Below, in pieces: positions 5,517 through 12,258 of a stretch of DNA of 12,258 nt (positions within the stretch are counted from its first letter, which is position 1; every line of letters begins with the position of its first letter). The DNA comes from Salinisphaera sp035690525 (lineage in GTDB: Bacteria; Pseudomonadota; Gammaproteobacteria; Nevskiales; Salinisphaeraceae): positions 1 through 12,258 of the forward strand of contig NZ_DASSKM010000003.1 in assembly GCF_035690525.1 (NCBI RefSeq). Reading direction: 5' to 3'. Both the position numbers and the translations under genes were made by a program. Under the pieces are notes generated by a model. That model was not told the origin of the DNA. It saw nothing but the letters and a program-made list of their open reading frames with translations, and did not search any database.

Positions 5517-6287
5517 ATGGCGCACGTCTTCTCTGCCTACCGCCGTCTGGCCGGTTTAGCCCTAGGCCTGGCGGTGCTCGCCGCCGCCGGCTGCGCCCAT
5601 CGTCCCGGCTCCTCGCCCGGCCTCGGCGCGCTACCGGCGCACTACCGGGGCACGCTGCCTTGCGCCGATTGCGCGGGCATCGATTACAGCCTATCGCTCG
5701 CGGCCGATCATGTGTACGTGCTGCGCGAGCACTACCACAGCGACCGCGCGGTAAGCGATCTGATCGAGGCCGGCCACTGGCGCGTGCGCGACGCGCTCGA
5801 CCAGCTCGAACTCACACCGTCGGATACCGACTCGCGCTTCACCAGCCTCTGGCGCATCAACAGCCATGATGAACTGATCGCGCTGGACGCACAGGGCCAC
5901 CCGGTCGCCAACGGCCACTACACGCTGGCGCGAACCAAAGGGCCGGCCGAGCGCCGCCTGGCCGGGCCGCGCTGGATTTTGACCGATGCACCGGATCGCC
6001 CCGGCGCCTCGCCGGCCTATATCCGCTTCCACGACGATACCCATCGGGTCACCGGCTCGACCGGCTGCAATCGGTTGATGGCGCGTTACCAGCGCAAAAA
6101 CGACCGCTTACACCTCGAACGGATAGCAACCACGCGCCGGGCCTGCCCGGACCGGGCCGACACCGAACAGGCGATGCGCGAAGCCCTGCGGCGTACACAG
6201 CGGTTCGAGACGCTGGGAAATTTCCTGCTGCTCTACGGTTCGGACCGCGACCCCTCGCCGCTGGCCGTGTTCCGCGCCGCGACCTAG
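5517..6287 (+). CDS. Lipoprotein with NlpE N-terminal-like and META (HslJ-like) domains
   Basis: A 256-residue predicted lipoprotein. The signal peptide has an Arg pair at 9-10, a hydrophobic core and the lipobox A23-A24-G25-C26. Residues about 40-145 match the NlpE N-terminal fold: 'YRGTLPCADCAGIDYSLSL' (43-61), with the C49-x2-C52 motif typical of that family, followed by beta-rich sequence and 'GHYTLAR' at 133-139. Residues about 148-254 match the META/HslJ domain: 'RWILTD' (152-157), 'VTGSTGCNRLMARY' (178-191), and 'IATTRRACPD' (203-212) before a helix and a terminal 'LLLYGSDRDPSPLAVFR' strand pair. In E. coli NlpE senses envelope and copper stress through Cpx, and HslJ is a META outer-membrane protein. 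This fusion probably has an envelope-stress or sealing role, but its function is not established. ATG start with AGGA eight bases upstream. It converges on the chemoreceptor gene. Confidence 0.87.
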   Translation: MAHVFSAYRRLAGLALGLAVLAAAGCAHRPGSSPGLGALPAHYRGTLPCADCAGIDYSLSLAADHVYVLREHYHSDRAVSDLIEAGHWRVRDALDQLELTPSDTDSRFTSLWRINSHDELIALDAQGHPVANGHYTLARTKGPAERRLAGPRWILTDAPDRPGASPAYIRFHDDTHRVTGSTGCNRLMARYQRKNDRLHLERIATTRRACPDRADTEQAMREALRRTQRFETLGNFLLLYGSDRDPSPLAVFRAAT

Positions 6288-6317
6288 AGCAACTTCCACC
6301 TTTTAAAGTTATTTATC

Positions 6318-6347
6318 CGCAGATGAACGCAGATTTACGCAGATTGA
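6318..6347. repeat. Three tandem copies of a CGCAGATKWA-type 10-mer
   Basis: CGCAGATGAA, CGCAGATTTA and CGCAGATTGA follow each other without a gap in the AT-rich space between the convergent NlpE-like and chemoreceptor genes. Similar 'CGCAGAT' tandem motifs are, from memory, common as dispersed intergenic sequences in unrelated bacteria. Its role is unknown. No terminator hairpin with a T-run was seen in this 88-bp gap. Confidence 0.7.
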
Positions 6348-6375
6348 ATAAGCGTCAAATCAGCTTTCCAGCGGA

Positions 6376-8106
6376 TTAGAAGGTCGCCCAATCGGACTCG
6401 GTGTCCTCGTTCGGCGGCACGGCCGGCCCCACGGCCGCCGGACGCGACGATACGTTCGCGGCCGCGGTGTCGCCGCGACGACGGGCGGGTTCGGGCGCGC
6501 TCGCCGGCGCCTCGTCGGTCGCCTCGACGCCGGGCTCGGCGACGGTTTGATTTTCACCGCCGAGGCGGAAGAAGGCGACTTCGGCGGCCAGCTCACGGGT
6601 CAACTCGCTCAGCGAGCGGCTGGCCGCGGCCGATTCCTCGACCAGGGCGGCGTTCTGCTGGGTCATGCCGTCCATCTGCGTGACCGCCTGATTGACCTGT
6701 TCGATACCGCCGGTCTGCTCTTTGCCGGCCGCCGCGATCTCGGCGACCACGTCGCTGACTTGGTTGATGCTGCCGGTGATCTGTTCGAGAGTTTCGCCGG
6801 AACGCCCGACCTCGCGCGTACCGTCGGCGACCTTGGTCGCGCTGTCCGCCACCAGCGCATTGATTTCCTTGGCGGCGGTGGCGCTGCGGGTGGCCAGATT
6901 GCGCACTTCGGAGGCGACCACCGCAAAGCCGCGCCCCTGCTCGCCCGCCCGCGCGGCCTCGACCGAGGCATTGAGCGCCAGTAGGTTGGTCTGGAAGGCA
7001 ATGTCGTCGATCAGGCTGATATTCTCGGCGATACGCCGGCTGACCGCATCGATGGCTTGCATGGCGCCGGCCGCGCGGCCGACCACGTCGCGCCCCGAAT
7101 GCGCCTGATCGCGCACGGTGCGCGCCAGTTGATCGGCCTGAGCGGCGTTGTCGGCATTCTGGCGCACGGTGGCCGTCATCTGCTCCATCGAGGCCGCGGT
7201 CTCCTCGAGGCTGGCGGCTTGTTGCTGGGTCCGGGCGCTAAGCTCCTCGTTGCCGGAAGCAATCTCGCCGACGCCGCCCGATACCGACTCCGCGTGGCCG
7301 CGTACCCGCTGCACCACCTGCGCCAGTCGCTCGCGCATGGCGTCGATGGCCCCGATCATCGTGCCGAATTCATCGCGGTAAGGATTGCGTATGACGACAC
7401 CGAGATCGCCCTCCGCGATGGCTTCGACGAAACCGCGGGCCGCGCCCAACGGGCGCATGATCATGCGCGTCAGCCAGACCATCGCGATCAGGGTCGCCAA
7501 CAGCACCGCGGCGCCGAAGCCCGCCATGCCCAAACGCGCGAGATGGGCGGCATGCTGCGCTTGGGCGAATGACTGCGCCGCGGCCTTGTGCTGAAAACCG
7601 GCCAGCGCGTCCAGTTCGCTGTTGACCTTATCGAGCGGCGGGCGCAGCGACATGCCGTAGAACGTGGCCGCGCCGAGCACCCCCTGGTTGCGGATAGCGC
7701 CGACGAAACGGCCCAGCGCGTCGTCGATCGCCGTCAGGGCGGCCTGGGCCTTCTCGGCCGCTTTCGCTTCCTCGCCGGTGCCGGCCCGTGACGGGTAATA
7801 GTTCGCCCAAGCGGCCTTGAACTGCTTGCGTACCGCGGCGATCTCATCCGGCAGATCGCGTACGTTGGCCGACTGACCGGAGGAATTGAGCGCGATCTTG
7901 ATATCGCCGTTCAGCCCCGAAAGCAGTGCCTGGGTACGAGCGATCGCCGCGCTGCCGATCGTGCTGCTTCGATAGATTTCGGTGGTGGCCCGATTGACCG
8001 TGGTAATCGACCACAGGGACACGGCAACGAGTGCGGCGACCAGAACGAAAGTCAGTCCCAGGCCCAGCCCCAGCTTGGCCCGCACGCTCTTTCTGATATT
8101 CAGCAC
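6376..8106 (-). CDS. Methyl-accepting chemotaxis protein (4HB-type sensor, HAMP)
   Basis: A 576-residue inner-membrane chemoreceptor. TM1 is at about 12-33, a periplasmic helical-bundle sensor (4HB_MCP-like) at 34-190, TM2 at about 191-213, and HAMP at about 214-266. The long cytoplasmic coiled coil has its conserved tip at about 367-409 ('DDIAFQTNLLALNASVEAA', 'GRGFAVVASEVRNLA'), which binds CheA and CheW. Likely methylation stretches flank it ('QQQAASLEETAASMEQ' near 294-309, and near 485-495). After the coiled coil, an Ala/Pro/Glu-rich flexible tail of about 60 residues ends in D-W-A-T-F. This resembles the N-W-E-T-F tether that recruits CheR/CheB in Tsr and Tar, so the receptor probably docks its own adaptation enzymes. 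The start is GTG with GGGGAG about eight bases upstream. A FliA-type promoter lies about 70 bases upstream. The ligand cannot be inferred; no ligand-binding residues are recognisable. Confidence 0.95.
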   Translation of the reverse strand: MLNIRKSVRAKLGLGLGLTFVLVAALVAVSLWSITTVNRATTEIYRSSTIGSAAIARTQALLSGLNGDIKIALNSSGQSANVRDLPDEIAAVRKQFKAAWANYYPSRAGTGEEAKAAEKAQAALTAIDDALGRFVGAIRNQGVLGAATFYGMSLRPPLDKVNSELDALAGFQHKAAAQSFAQAQHAAHLARLGMAGFGAAVLLATLIAMVWLTRMIMRPLGAARGFVEAIAEGDLGVVIRNPYRDEFGTMIGAIDAMRERLAQVVQRVRGHAESVSGGVGEIASGNEELSARTQQQAASLEETAASMEQMTATVRQNADNAAQADQLARTVRDQAHSGRDVVGRAAGAMQAIDAVSRRIAENISLIDDIAFQTNLLALNASVEAARAGEQGRGFAVVASEVRNLATRSATAAKEINALVADSATKVADGTREVGRSGETLEQITGSINQVSDVVAEIAAAGKEQTGGIEQVNQAVTQMDGMTQQNAALVEESAAASRSLSELTRELAAEVAFFRLGGENQTVAEPGVEATDEAPASAPEPARRRGDTAAANVSSRPAAVGPAVPPNEDTESDWATF

Positions 8107-8175
8107 GTTGTGTTCTCCCCGTGTCGCCGCCGATTGCCGGATGCCGATCGCCGATGGCGGCGCGTTACACGCTGT

Positions 8176-8202
8176 TTATCGGCCGCGCGGCCCGATGCTT
8201 GA
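8176..8202 (-). promoter_or_regulatory. Sigma-28 (FliA) promoter of the chemoreceptor gene
   Basis: On the minus strand, GCCGATAA (8183-8176) matches the sigma-28 -10 consensus at all eight bases. Exactly 11 bases upstream, TCAAGCAT (8202-8195) matches five of eight bases of the TAAAGTTT -35 element. The spacing is the canonical one. Transcription would start about 60 bases before the GTG. This ties the receptor to the flagellar class III regulon. Confidence 0.75.
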
Positions 8203-8314
8203 GCGATCCGCTCGAGCGCGCGGTGCTCGAAGCGGCGCGGTTGCCCGCGGCGGCCAAACCTGATTTCATGCGCACCGCGGGGGATAAAACAGGCGCGGTC
8301 GGCGCCGGGACCGG

Positions 8315-8324
8315 TTCGATCGAA
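8315..8324. promoter_or_regulatory. Perfect 10-bp palindrome upstream of beta-helix gene
   Basis: TTCGATCGAA is a perfect palindrome about 24 bases before the ATG of the beta-helix lipoprotein. It may be an operator in its leader or promoter. The rest of the 242-bp divergent gap (8107-8348) contains the FliA promoter and no credible gene. Confidence 0.25.
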
Positions 8325-8348
8325 TCATCTTTAAAAAGGTCCGGCTTC

Positions 8349-9434
8349 ATGCCCCATTGCCCCCCCGTTTCACGCGTTGTTCCCCTGTTGGCCCTGCTGC
8401 TCGCCAGCGGTTGCGCGCCGGCCGCGTCTTCGTCGCACGTCACCGTATCGTCGCTGGCCGGCCTGCAGACCGCGATCAACAACGCCCACGCGGGCGAGAC
8501 GATCATTCTCGAGCCCGGTGTCTATCATCAGAGCCGGGCAATCCGGATTCAGGGCAAGCACGATCTGACTATCAGCGGCGCAACCCAAAATTACGCCGAT
8601 ACCGTAATCCGCGGCCCGGGCATGGACGAGCCGAGCCTGCAGGTGAACGTGCGCCTGAACAACGCTGACGACATCACGCTGGAGAATCTCACGCTACGCG
8701 ACAGCTATTACCACGGCGTGCAGATCAACAACGACTCGGACCGCTTCACCGCGGACAACGTACGCACGCTCGACAACGGCGAATCCGGCTTCAAGGTCAC
8801 CAGCCCCACCAACGCCAGCGGCCCGGCCGCCTACTCCGACCGGGGCACGATCGAGAACTGCTGGATCGGCTTTACCACCACCGGGCAGCGCAGCGTGGTC
8901 GAAGGAGTGGACATCGTGGCCGGCAACGGCTGGCATCTGCTCGGCAATCACTTCGTCAACATCCTTAGCGCCGACGGCGGGCCGGCCTATGCCGCCTTCG
9001 CCAAGGGCAACGCCCATAATCCGGTGTTCGCCGATAACAAGGTCGAAAACAGCTTCATCGGCCTATCGTTCGGCGGCGGCGGCACGGGCGACGTCTATTT
9101 CCGTAACGGCGACACCCGCTACGAGACCCGGGGCGGCGTGATGCGCAACAACGTCATCCACGACACCGACGATGCCGGCATTTATCTCAACAAGGCCCGG
9201 GGTTTTTTGATCCAAGGCAACACCGTGCTGCGTAACGGCCCGCACACGGGCGCGATCGAGTCGCGCTTTCGTCAAAGCAGCGGCATGATTCGCGGCAACC
9301 GCGTGAGCGGCCCGATCAAGATGCGCGACGGCGGGACCGCCATCCTCCGGGACAACCAGCGGATCACCCGCGACGCCCCGGCGCCCGATCCCGACCTCGG
9401 CCGCGGTGAGGCGCCGGGCGTTACGAAAAACTGA
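8349..9434 (+). CDS. Right-handed parallel beta-helix lipoprotein (pectate-lyase-like fold)
   Basis: A 361-residue exported protein. The N-terminus has a short hydrophobic core (11-19) ending 'LASGC', so C22 is a probable lipid-attachment site, with an Ala instead of the usual Leu at -3. The mature protein begins with 'SLAGLQTAINNAHAGETIILEPGVY' features (35-59), the classic entry to parallel beta-helix proteins, and continues with repeated coils such as 'DDITLENLTLRDSYYHGVQINND' (107-129), 'GWHLLGNHFVN' (194-204), 'NPVFADNKVENSFIGLSF' (224-241), 'GGVMRNNVIHDTDDAGIYL' (262-280) and 'GFLIQGNTVLRN' (285-296). This fold is used by polysaccharide lyases, epimerases and rhamnogalacturonases. No specific catalytic set could be identified, so the substrate is unknown. 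The ATG at 8349 is chosen over an in-frame one at 8121 because it starts the signal peptide and has AAGG nine bases before it. A Tat-exported GH2 gene follows on the same strand. Confidence 0.86.
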   Translation: MPHCPPVSRVVPLLALLLASGCAPAASSSHVTVSSLAGLQTAINNAHAGETIILEPGVYHQSRAIRIQGKHDLTISGATQNYADTVIRGPGMDEPSLQVNVRLNNADDITLENLTLRDSYYHGVQINNDSDRFTADNVRTLDNGESGFKVTSPTNASGPAAYSDRGTIENCWIGFTTTGQRSVVEGVDIVAGNGWHLLGNHFVNILSADGGPAYAAFAKGNAHNPVFADNKVENSFIGLSFGGGGTGDVYFRNGDTRYETRGGVMRNNVIHDTDDAGIYLNKARGFLIQGNTVLRNGPHTGAIESRFRQSSGMIRGNRVSGPIKMRDGGTAILRDNQRITRDAPAPDPDLGRGEAPGVTKN

Positions 9435-9470
9435 CAATCGAACGCTCGCCAGCCAATACCGCCTATTAGG

Positions 9471-9524
9471 GGCCCACCGATCAATTTTGTTCCGTATTAT
9501 GGAACCATAGCTGGATCGGTGGCC
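9471..9524. repeat. Nested inverted repeat after the beta-helix gene (possible terminator or operator)
   Basis: GGCCCACCGATC (9471-9482) pairs with GATCGGTGGCC (9514-9524) over 11 base pairs with one bulged C. Inside, GTTCC (9489-9493) pairs with GGAAC (9501-9505) around GTATTAT. The whole structure begins 37 bases after the beta-helix stop and is followed by ATTTTC, a short T-tract, so it could be a weak intrinsic terminator. The inner GTTCC-N7-GGAAC also looks like an IclR-family operator. The two readings are not exclusive. Confidence 0.55.
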
Positions 9525-9593
9525 ATTTTCGCCCGGTGCCGCGCCGCCGCGAAAAAATGTTTGGCTGCCTATATTTCAATGACTGCGTAGTGT

Positions 9594-9627
9594 AGCCGCG
9601 TGACTGTCGTTTATAGGCGACGCGGCT
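9594..9627. repeat. Inverted repeat AGCCGCGT/ACGCGGCT upstream of the GH2 gene
   Basis: A perfect 8-bp inverted repeat (9594-9601 and 9620-9627) with an 18-base loop lies about 70 bases before the GH2 start. No T-run follows, so it is probably not a terminator. It could be a leader hairpin or a protein site. A TATATT hexamer (9570-9575) just upstream matches the -10 consensus at five of six bases but has no recognisable -35. The rest of the 263-bp gap holds no credible gene. Confidence 0.35.
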
Positions 9628-9697
9628 TCGCCCTTGGTCGGATTGCGCCGGGAATATTCGTGCTTACCAATAGAGTCTCCTGTAAATGGGGAGACAA

Positions 9698-12258
9698 ATG
9701 CAAAACAAAAGCGATGAATGTACGTATAGTTCCGATAGGCGGAACTTTCTTAAAATCAGTGGCGGCAGCCTGGCGGGCGCCGCGCTGCTGAGCCTACCGG
9801 CCTATTCCCGTCTGGCGCAGGCCGCGGCGGGCCCGGATCGCGCCACGATTCCGGCCCATCACCAGCGACAGCCGATGGAAACCGGCTGGAAACTGGTCGA
9901 CCCGCCGTTGGATACGCCCTGGACCGGCACGGTCGATCCGCGCCACGTGCATGTCGATTATCCGCGCCCGCAGATGACGCGCCGGCACTGGGTCAATCTC
10001 AACGGGGTCTGGCAGTTCGCGGCCACCGAAACCGCCACGCCGAACCCCGGCCAGGATCTGGCTGAGCGCATTCTGGTGCCTTTTCCGGTCGAATCCGGCC
10101 TGTCCGGCATTCTGCGTCAAGAGCCTTATCTGACTTATCGACGCCGCTTCGTGGTCCCGCACGACTGGCACATCAGCAGCGGACACAAACATGGGCATGG
10201 GCGGCATGAGCGCGGACATGGTCATGGCGCCGGGCAGCGCCTGCTGCTGCATTTCGACGCCGTGGACTACGAAACAAGGGTTTGGGTCAACGGCCACGAG
10301 GCCGGCCGGCATCAGGGCGGCTACGATCGTTTCTCGTTCGACATCACCGACCATCTGATCACCAACCCCGCCGGTAGGCCGCACGGCGAACAGGAATTGA
10401 TCGTGGCGGTCCACGACCCGAGCGAGAACGGCGGCCAGCCGCTCGGCAAACAACGCGCGGCCAACTTCAACAACCCCGCCGGCATTTTCTATACGCCGGC
10501 TTCGGGCATCTGGCAGACCGTATGGATGGAGCCGGTGCCCGAAACCCATATCCGCCGGCTGCAGATGACGCCGGACGTAGACGCCGGCGAACTGCGGCTC
10601 ACAGTCGAGGTGGGCGGCCATGAAAGCGTGGTGGTGGAAGCGATCGCCCGTCACGGCCGGCGCATTGTCGGCCGGACTCAAGGCGAATCCGGCGACGAAC
10701 TCACCCTGGCGGTACCGAACGCCCGCCTGTGGTCGCCGGACGATCCGTTTCTCTACGATCTGACCGTGCGAATCCACGATCGGCACGGCCATGGACACGG
10801 CCGGGGGCATGGGCATGGCCACGGTCGGCCGCTCGACGAAATCGGCAGCTACTTCGGTATGCGCAAGATTGCGTTGGAAACGGTCAACGGCCAGCCGCAC
10901 ATGGCGCTCAACGGCGAGTTCGTGTTCGAGATCGGCCCGCTCGATCAGGGCTTCTGGCCGGACGGCATCTATACCGCGCCCACCGACGACGCGCTGAAGT
11001 TCGACCTGATCAAGACCAAGGCGCTGGGTTACAACATGGTGCGCAAGCACATCAAAGTTGAGCCCGAGCGCTGGTATTACTATGCCGACAAGCTCGGCCT
11101 GCTGGTCTGGCAGGACATGCCGGCGATGCGGCTCGACCCGCCGCCCTCGCCCGACGATCAGGCCCAGTTCGAGGTCGAACTGAAACAGATGATCGACGAA
11201 CATCGCAATCATCCGGCCATCGTCGTCTGGGTGCCGTTCAACGAAGGCTGGGGCCGCTTCGATACCGCCCGCGTAACCGACGAGGTCAAGCGCTGGGACC
11301 CAAGCCGGCTGGCGAACCAAATGTCGGGCTCCAACGTCTGCGGCTGCAGCATGGACGACGGCGATTTCCTCGACTACCACAACTATGTCGGCCCCGGCCC
11401 GGCGCCCCAGCCGGAGGACAACCGCGCCTCGGTGATCGGCGAATTCGGCGGACTCGGTTTACTCGAACCTGGTCATCTGTGGACCACCGAGGGCAACCAC
11501 GCCTACGAAACCGAAGACAGCGAGGCCGAACTCACCGATCGCTATGTCGAGTTGCTCGACCAGACCGAGCGGCTGATCGCGCGCTGCGGGCTGTCGGCGA
11601 TCGTCTATACCCAGACCACCGACGTGGAAACCGAGATCAACGGCTTTTTCACCTACGACCGGCGCGTGCTCAAGCTCGATGCCAAGCGCATGCGCGAGGC
11701 CAACGAGGCCGCCATCGCCGCCTCCGGCAAAGTCACCCGGCCGAGCCAACCGCCGCCCGGCACGCCGGGGCTGGTGGGGGTCGGCTTCTGGGCCCTGGAC
11801 CAGGGCAGCGGCACGACCGTACCCGACCAGTCCGGCTTCGGCCATCCGGCGACGCTGGTCAACGGGCCGACCTGGATCGCGGGGGAAAATCAACCGGTGC
11901 TGTCGTTCGACGGCGTAAACGACTACGTCGACACCGGCGCCAGCCTGCTCGACACCACCGAGAACTACAGCGTGGCCGCCTGGGTCTGGCTGGACGACAA
12001 GAACGGCTTTCATACCGCGGTCAGCCAGGACGGCGACAGCCACAGCGAGTTCTTCCTCCAGTATTCGGACGCCGACGACCGCTTCGCCTTCAGTTCGGCG
12101 AGCGTGCGGGCGCTGGGCCGCAATTCGCCGGCCACCGGACGCTGGTATCACCTGGTCGGTGTGCGCGATGCCTATCACAGTCGGCTCAAGCTGTATGTCG
12201 ACGGCAGCCTGGCCGGCATGGCCAGCTACTGCCCGGGCGATCCGGCGAACGGGCATAC
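9698..12258 (+). CDS. Tat-exported glycoside hydrolase family 2 protein with LamG-like domain, 3'-truncated by window edge
   Basis: An uninterrupted frame of 853 codons, still open at the window end. The N-terminus carries a Tat signal: 'SDRRNFLK' (12-19), a hydrophobic stretch to about 35, and A40-Q41-A42 as a cleavage site, so it is exported folded to the periplasm or outside. The GH2 sugar-binding domain starts near 'HWVNLNGVWQF' (97-107), followed by an Ig-like domain and a TIM barrel with 'GPLDQGFWPDGIYTAP' (413-428), 'GYNMVRKHIK' (444-453) and 'WQD' (471-473). The likely acid/base Glu is E516 in 'WVPFNEGWG' and the nucleophile E582 in 'VIGEFGG'. A Pro-rich linker leads to a LamG/concanavalin-like domain from about 692 ('SFDGVNDYVDTG', 'WYHLVGV', 'LKLYVDGS'), usually carbohydrate-binding. 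Unusually, two His-Gly-rich insertions occur, at 163-176 and 363-376. GGGGAG lies five bases before the ATG. Beta-galactosidase, glucuronidase or another exo-activity cannot be distinguished. Confidence 0.92.
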   Translation, partial: MQNKSDECTYSSDRRNFLKISGGSLAGAALLSLPAYSRLAQAAAGPDRATIPAHHQRQPMETGWKLVDPPLDTPWTGTVDPRHVHVDYPRPQMTRRHWVNLNGVWQFAATETATPNPGQDLAERILVPFPVESGLSGILRQEPYLTYRRRFVVPHDWHISSGHKHGHGRHERGHGHGAGQRLLLHFDAVDYETRVWVNGHEAGRHQGGYDRFSFDITDHLITNPAGRPHGEQELIVAVHDPSENGGQPLGKQRAANFNNPAGIFYTPASGIWQTVWMEPVPETHIRRLQMTPDVDAGELRLTVEVGGHESVVVEAIARHGRRIVGRTQGESGDELTLAVPNARLWSPDDPFLYDLTVRIHDRHGHGHGRGHGHGHGRPLDEIGSYFGMRKIALETVNGQPHMALNGEFVFEIGPLDQGFWPDGIYTAPTDDALKFDLIKTKALGYNMVRKHIKVEPERWYYYADKLGLLVWQDMPAMRLDPPPSPDDQAQFEVELKQMIDEHRNHPAIVVWVPFNEGWGRFDTARVTDEVKRWDPSRLANQMSGSNVCGCSMDDGDFLDYHNYVGPGPAPQPEDNRASVIGEFGGLGLLEPGHLWTTEGNHAYETEDSEAELTDRYVELLDQTERLIARCGLSAIVYTQTTDVETEINGFFTYDRRVLKLDAKRMREANEAAIAASGKVTRPSQPPPGTPGLVGVGFWALDQGSGTTVPDQSGFGHPATLVNGPTWIAGENQPVLSFDGVNDYVDTGASLLDTTENYSVAAWVWLDDKNGFHTAVSQDGDSHSEFFLQYSDADDRFAFSSASVRALGRNSPATGRWYHLVGVRDAYHSRLKLYVDGSLAGMASYCPGDPANGH

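Noticed and set aside
8121..8348. N-terminal extension of the beta-helix lipoprotein
   Set aside because: It would bury the signal peptide 76 residues inside the protein. The ATG at 8349 directly starts the signal and has a ribosome binding site.
9471..9524. Integron attC site
   Set aside because: The hairpin lacks the GTTRRRY and RYYYAAC core sites and the expected unpaired-base pattern, and the flanking genes are not cassette-like.
9794..11380. Minus-strand open frame of 528 codons opposite the GH2 gene
   Set aside because: The plus strand encodes an uninterrupted GH2 enzyme with catalytic residues and a Tat signal. The minus frame has no family motif and a His/Arg/Val-rich shadow composition.
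11459..12256. Minus-strand open frame of 265 codons near the right edge
   Set aside because: It is antisense to the GH2 catalytic end and LamG-like domain and has no motifs of its own.

Overview
The window is high-GC, densely packed bacterial DNA with short intergenic gaps. Lipoproteins with Lsp-type lipoboxes, a class I chemoreceptor with a perfect FliA (sigma-28) -10 element, a CRY-DASH/DUF2256 pair, SurE and a Tat-exported glycosidase together suggest an aerobic, flagellated, Gram-negative proteobacterium, most likely a marine or halophilic gammaproteobacterium. A Salinisphaera-like organism is a guess, not something the sequence proves. No phage, insertion-sequence, tRNA, rRNA or CRISPR signatures were seen.

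Layout. (1) Bases 1-155: the 3' end of a MarR/OhrR-like regulator (+). (2) Bases 159-1741: a minus-strand pair in which a 57-aa zinc-ribbon-like DUF2256 protein overlaps the start codon of a DASH-family cryptochrome/photolyase. (3) Bases 2012-4052: a minus-strand cluster of SurE nucleotidase, a possible 37-aa bridging ORF, and an HDAC/acetylpolyamine-amidohydrolase family deacetylase. (4) Bases 4226-5011: a plus-strand crotonase whose active-site pattern favours enoyl-CoA isomerase over hydratase. (5) Bases 5031-6287: two divergent lipoprotein genes, a small unknown one (-) and an NlpE-N/META fusion (+), with a 14-bp direct repeat between them. (6) Bases 6376-8106: a chemoreceptor (-) with a 4-helix-bundle-like sensor and a C-terminal CheR/CheB-tether-like pentapeptide, preceded by a good sigma-28 promoter. 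(7) Bases 8349-12258: two exported carbohydrate-active-type proteins (+), a right-handed parallel beta-helix lipoprotein and a large Tat-dependent GH2 glycosidase with a LamG-like C-terminal domain that runs off the window. A 263-bp, AT-richer gap with nested palindromes separates these two.

Two coding features are easy to miss. The DUF2256 gene is very short, and the GH2 gene is open at the window edge. The most unusual observation is a pair of His-Gly-rich insertions at two separate places in the GH2 protein. No clearly novel multi-gene system is visible. The best leads are the His-rich GH2, the coupled DUF2256/CRY-DASH pair, the SurE/small ORF/HDAC arrangement, and the palindromic regulatory region ahead of the GH2 gene.
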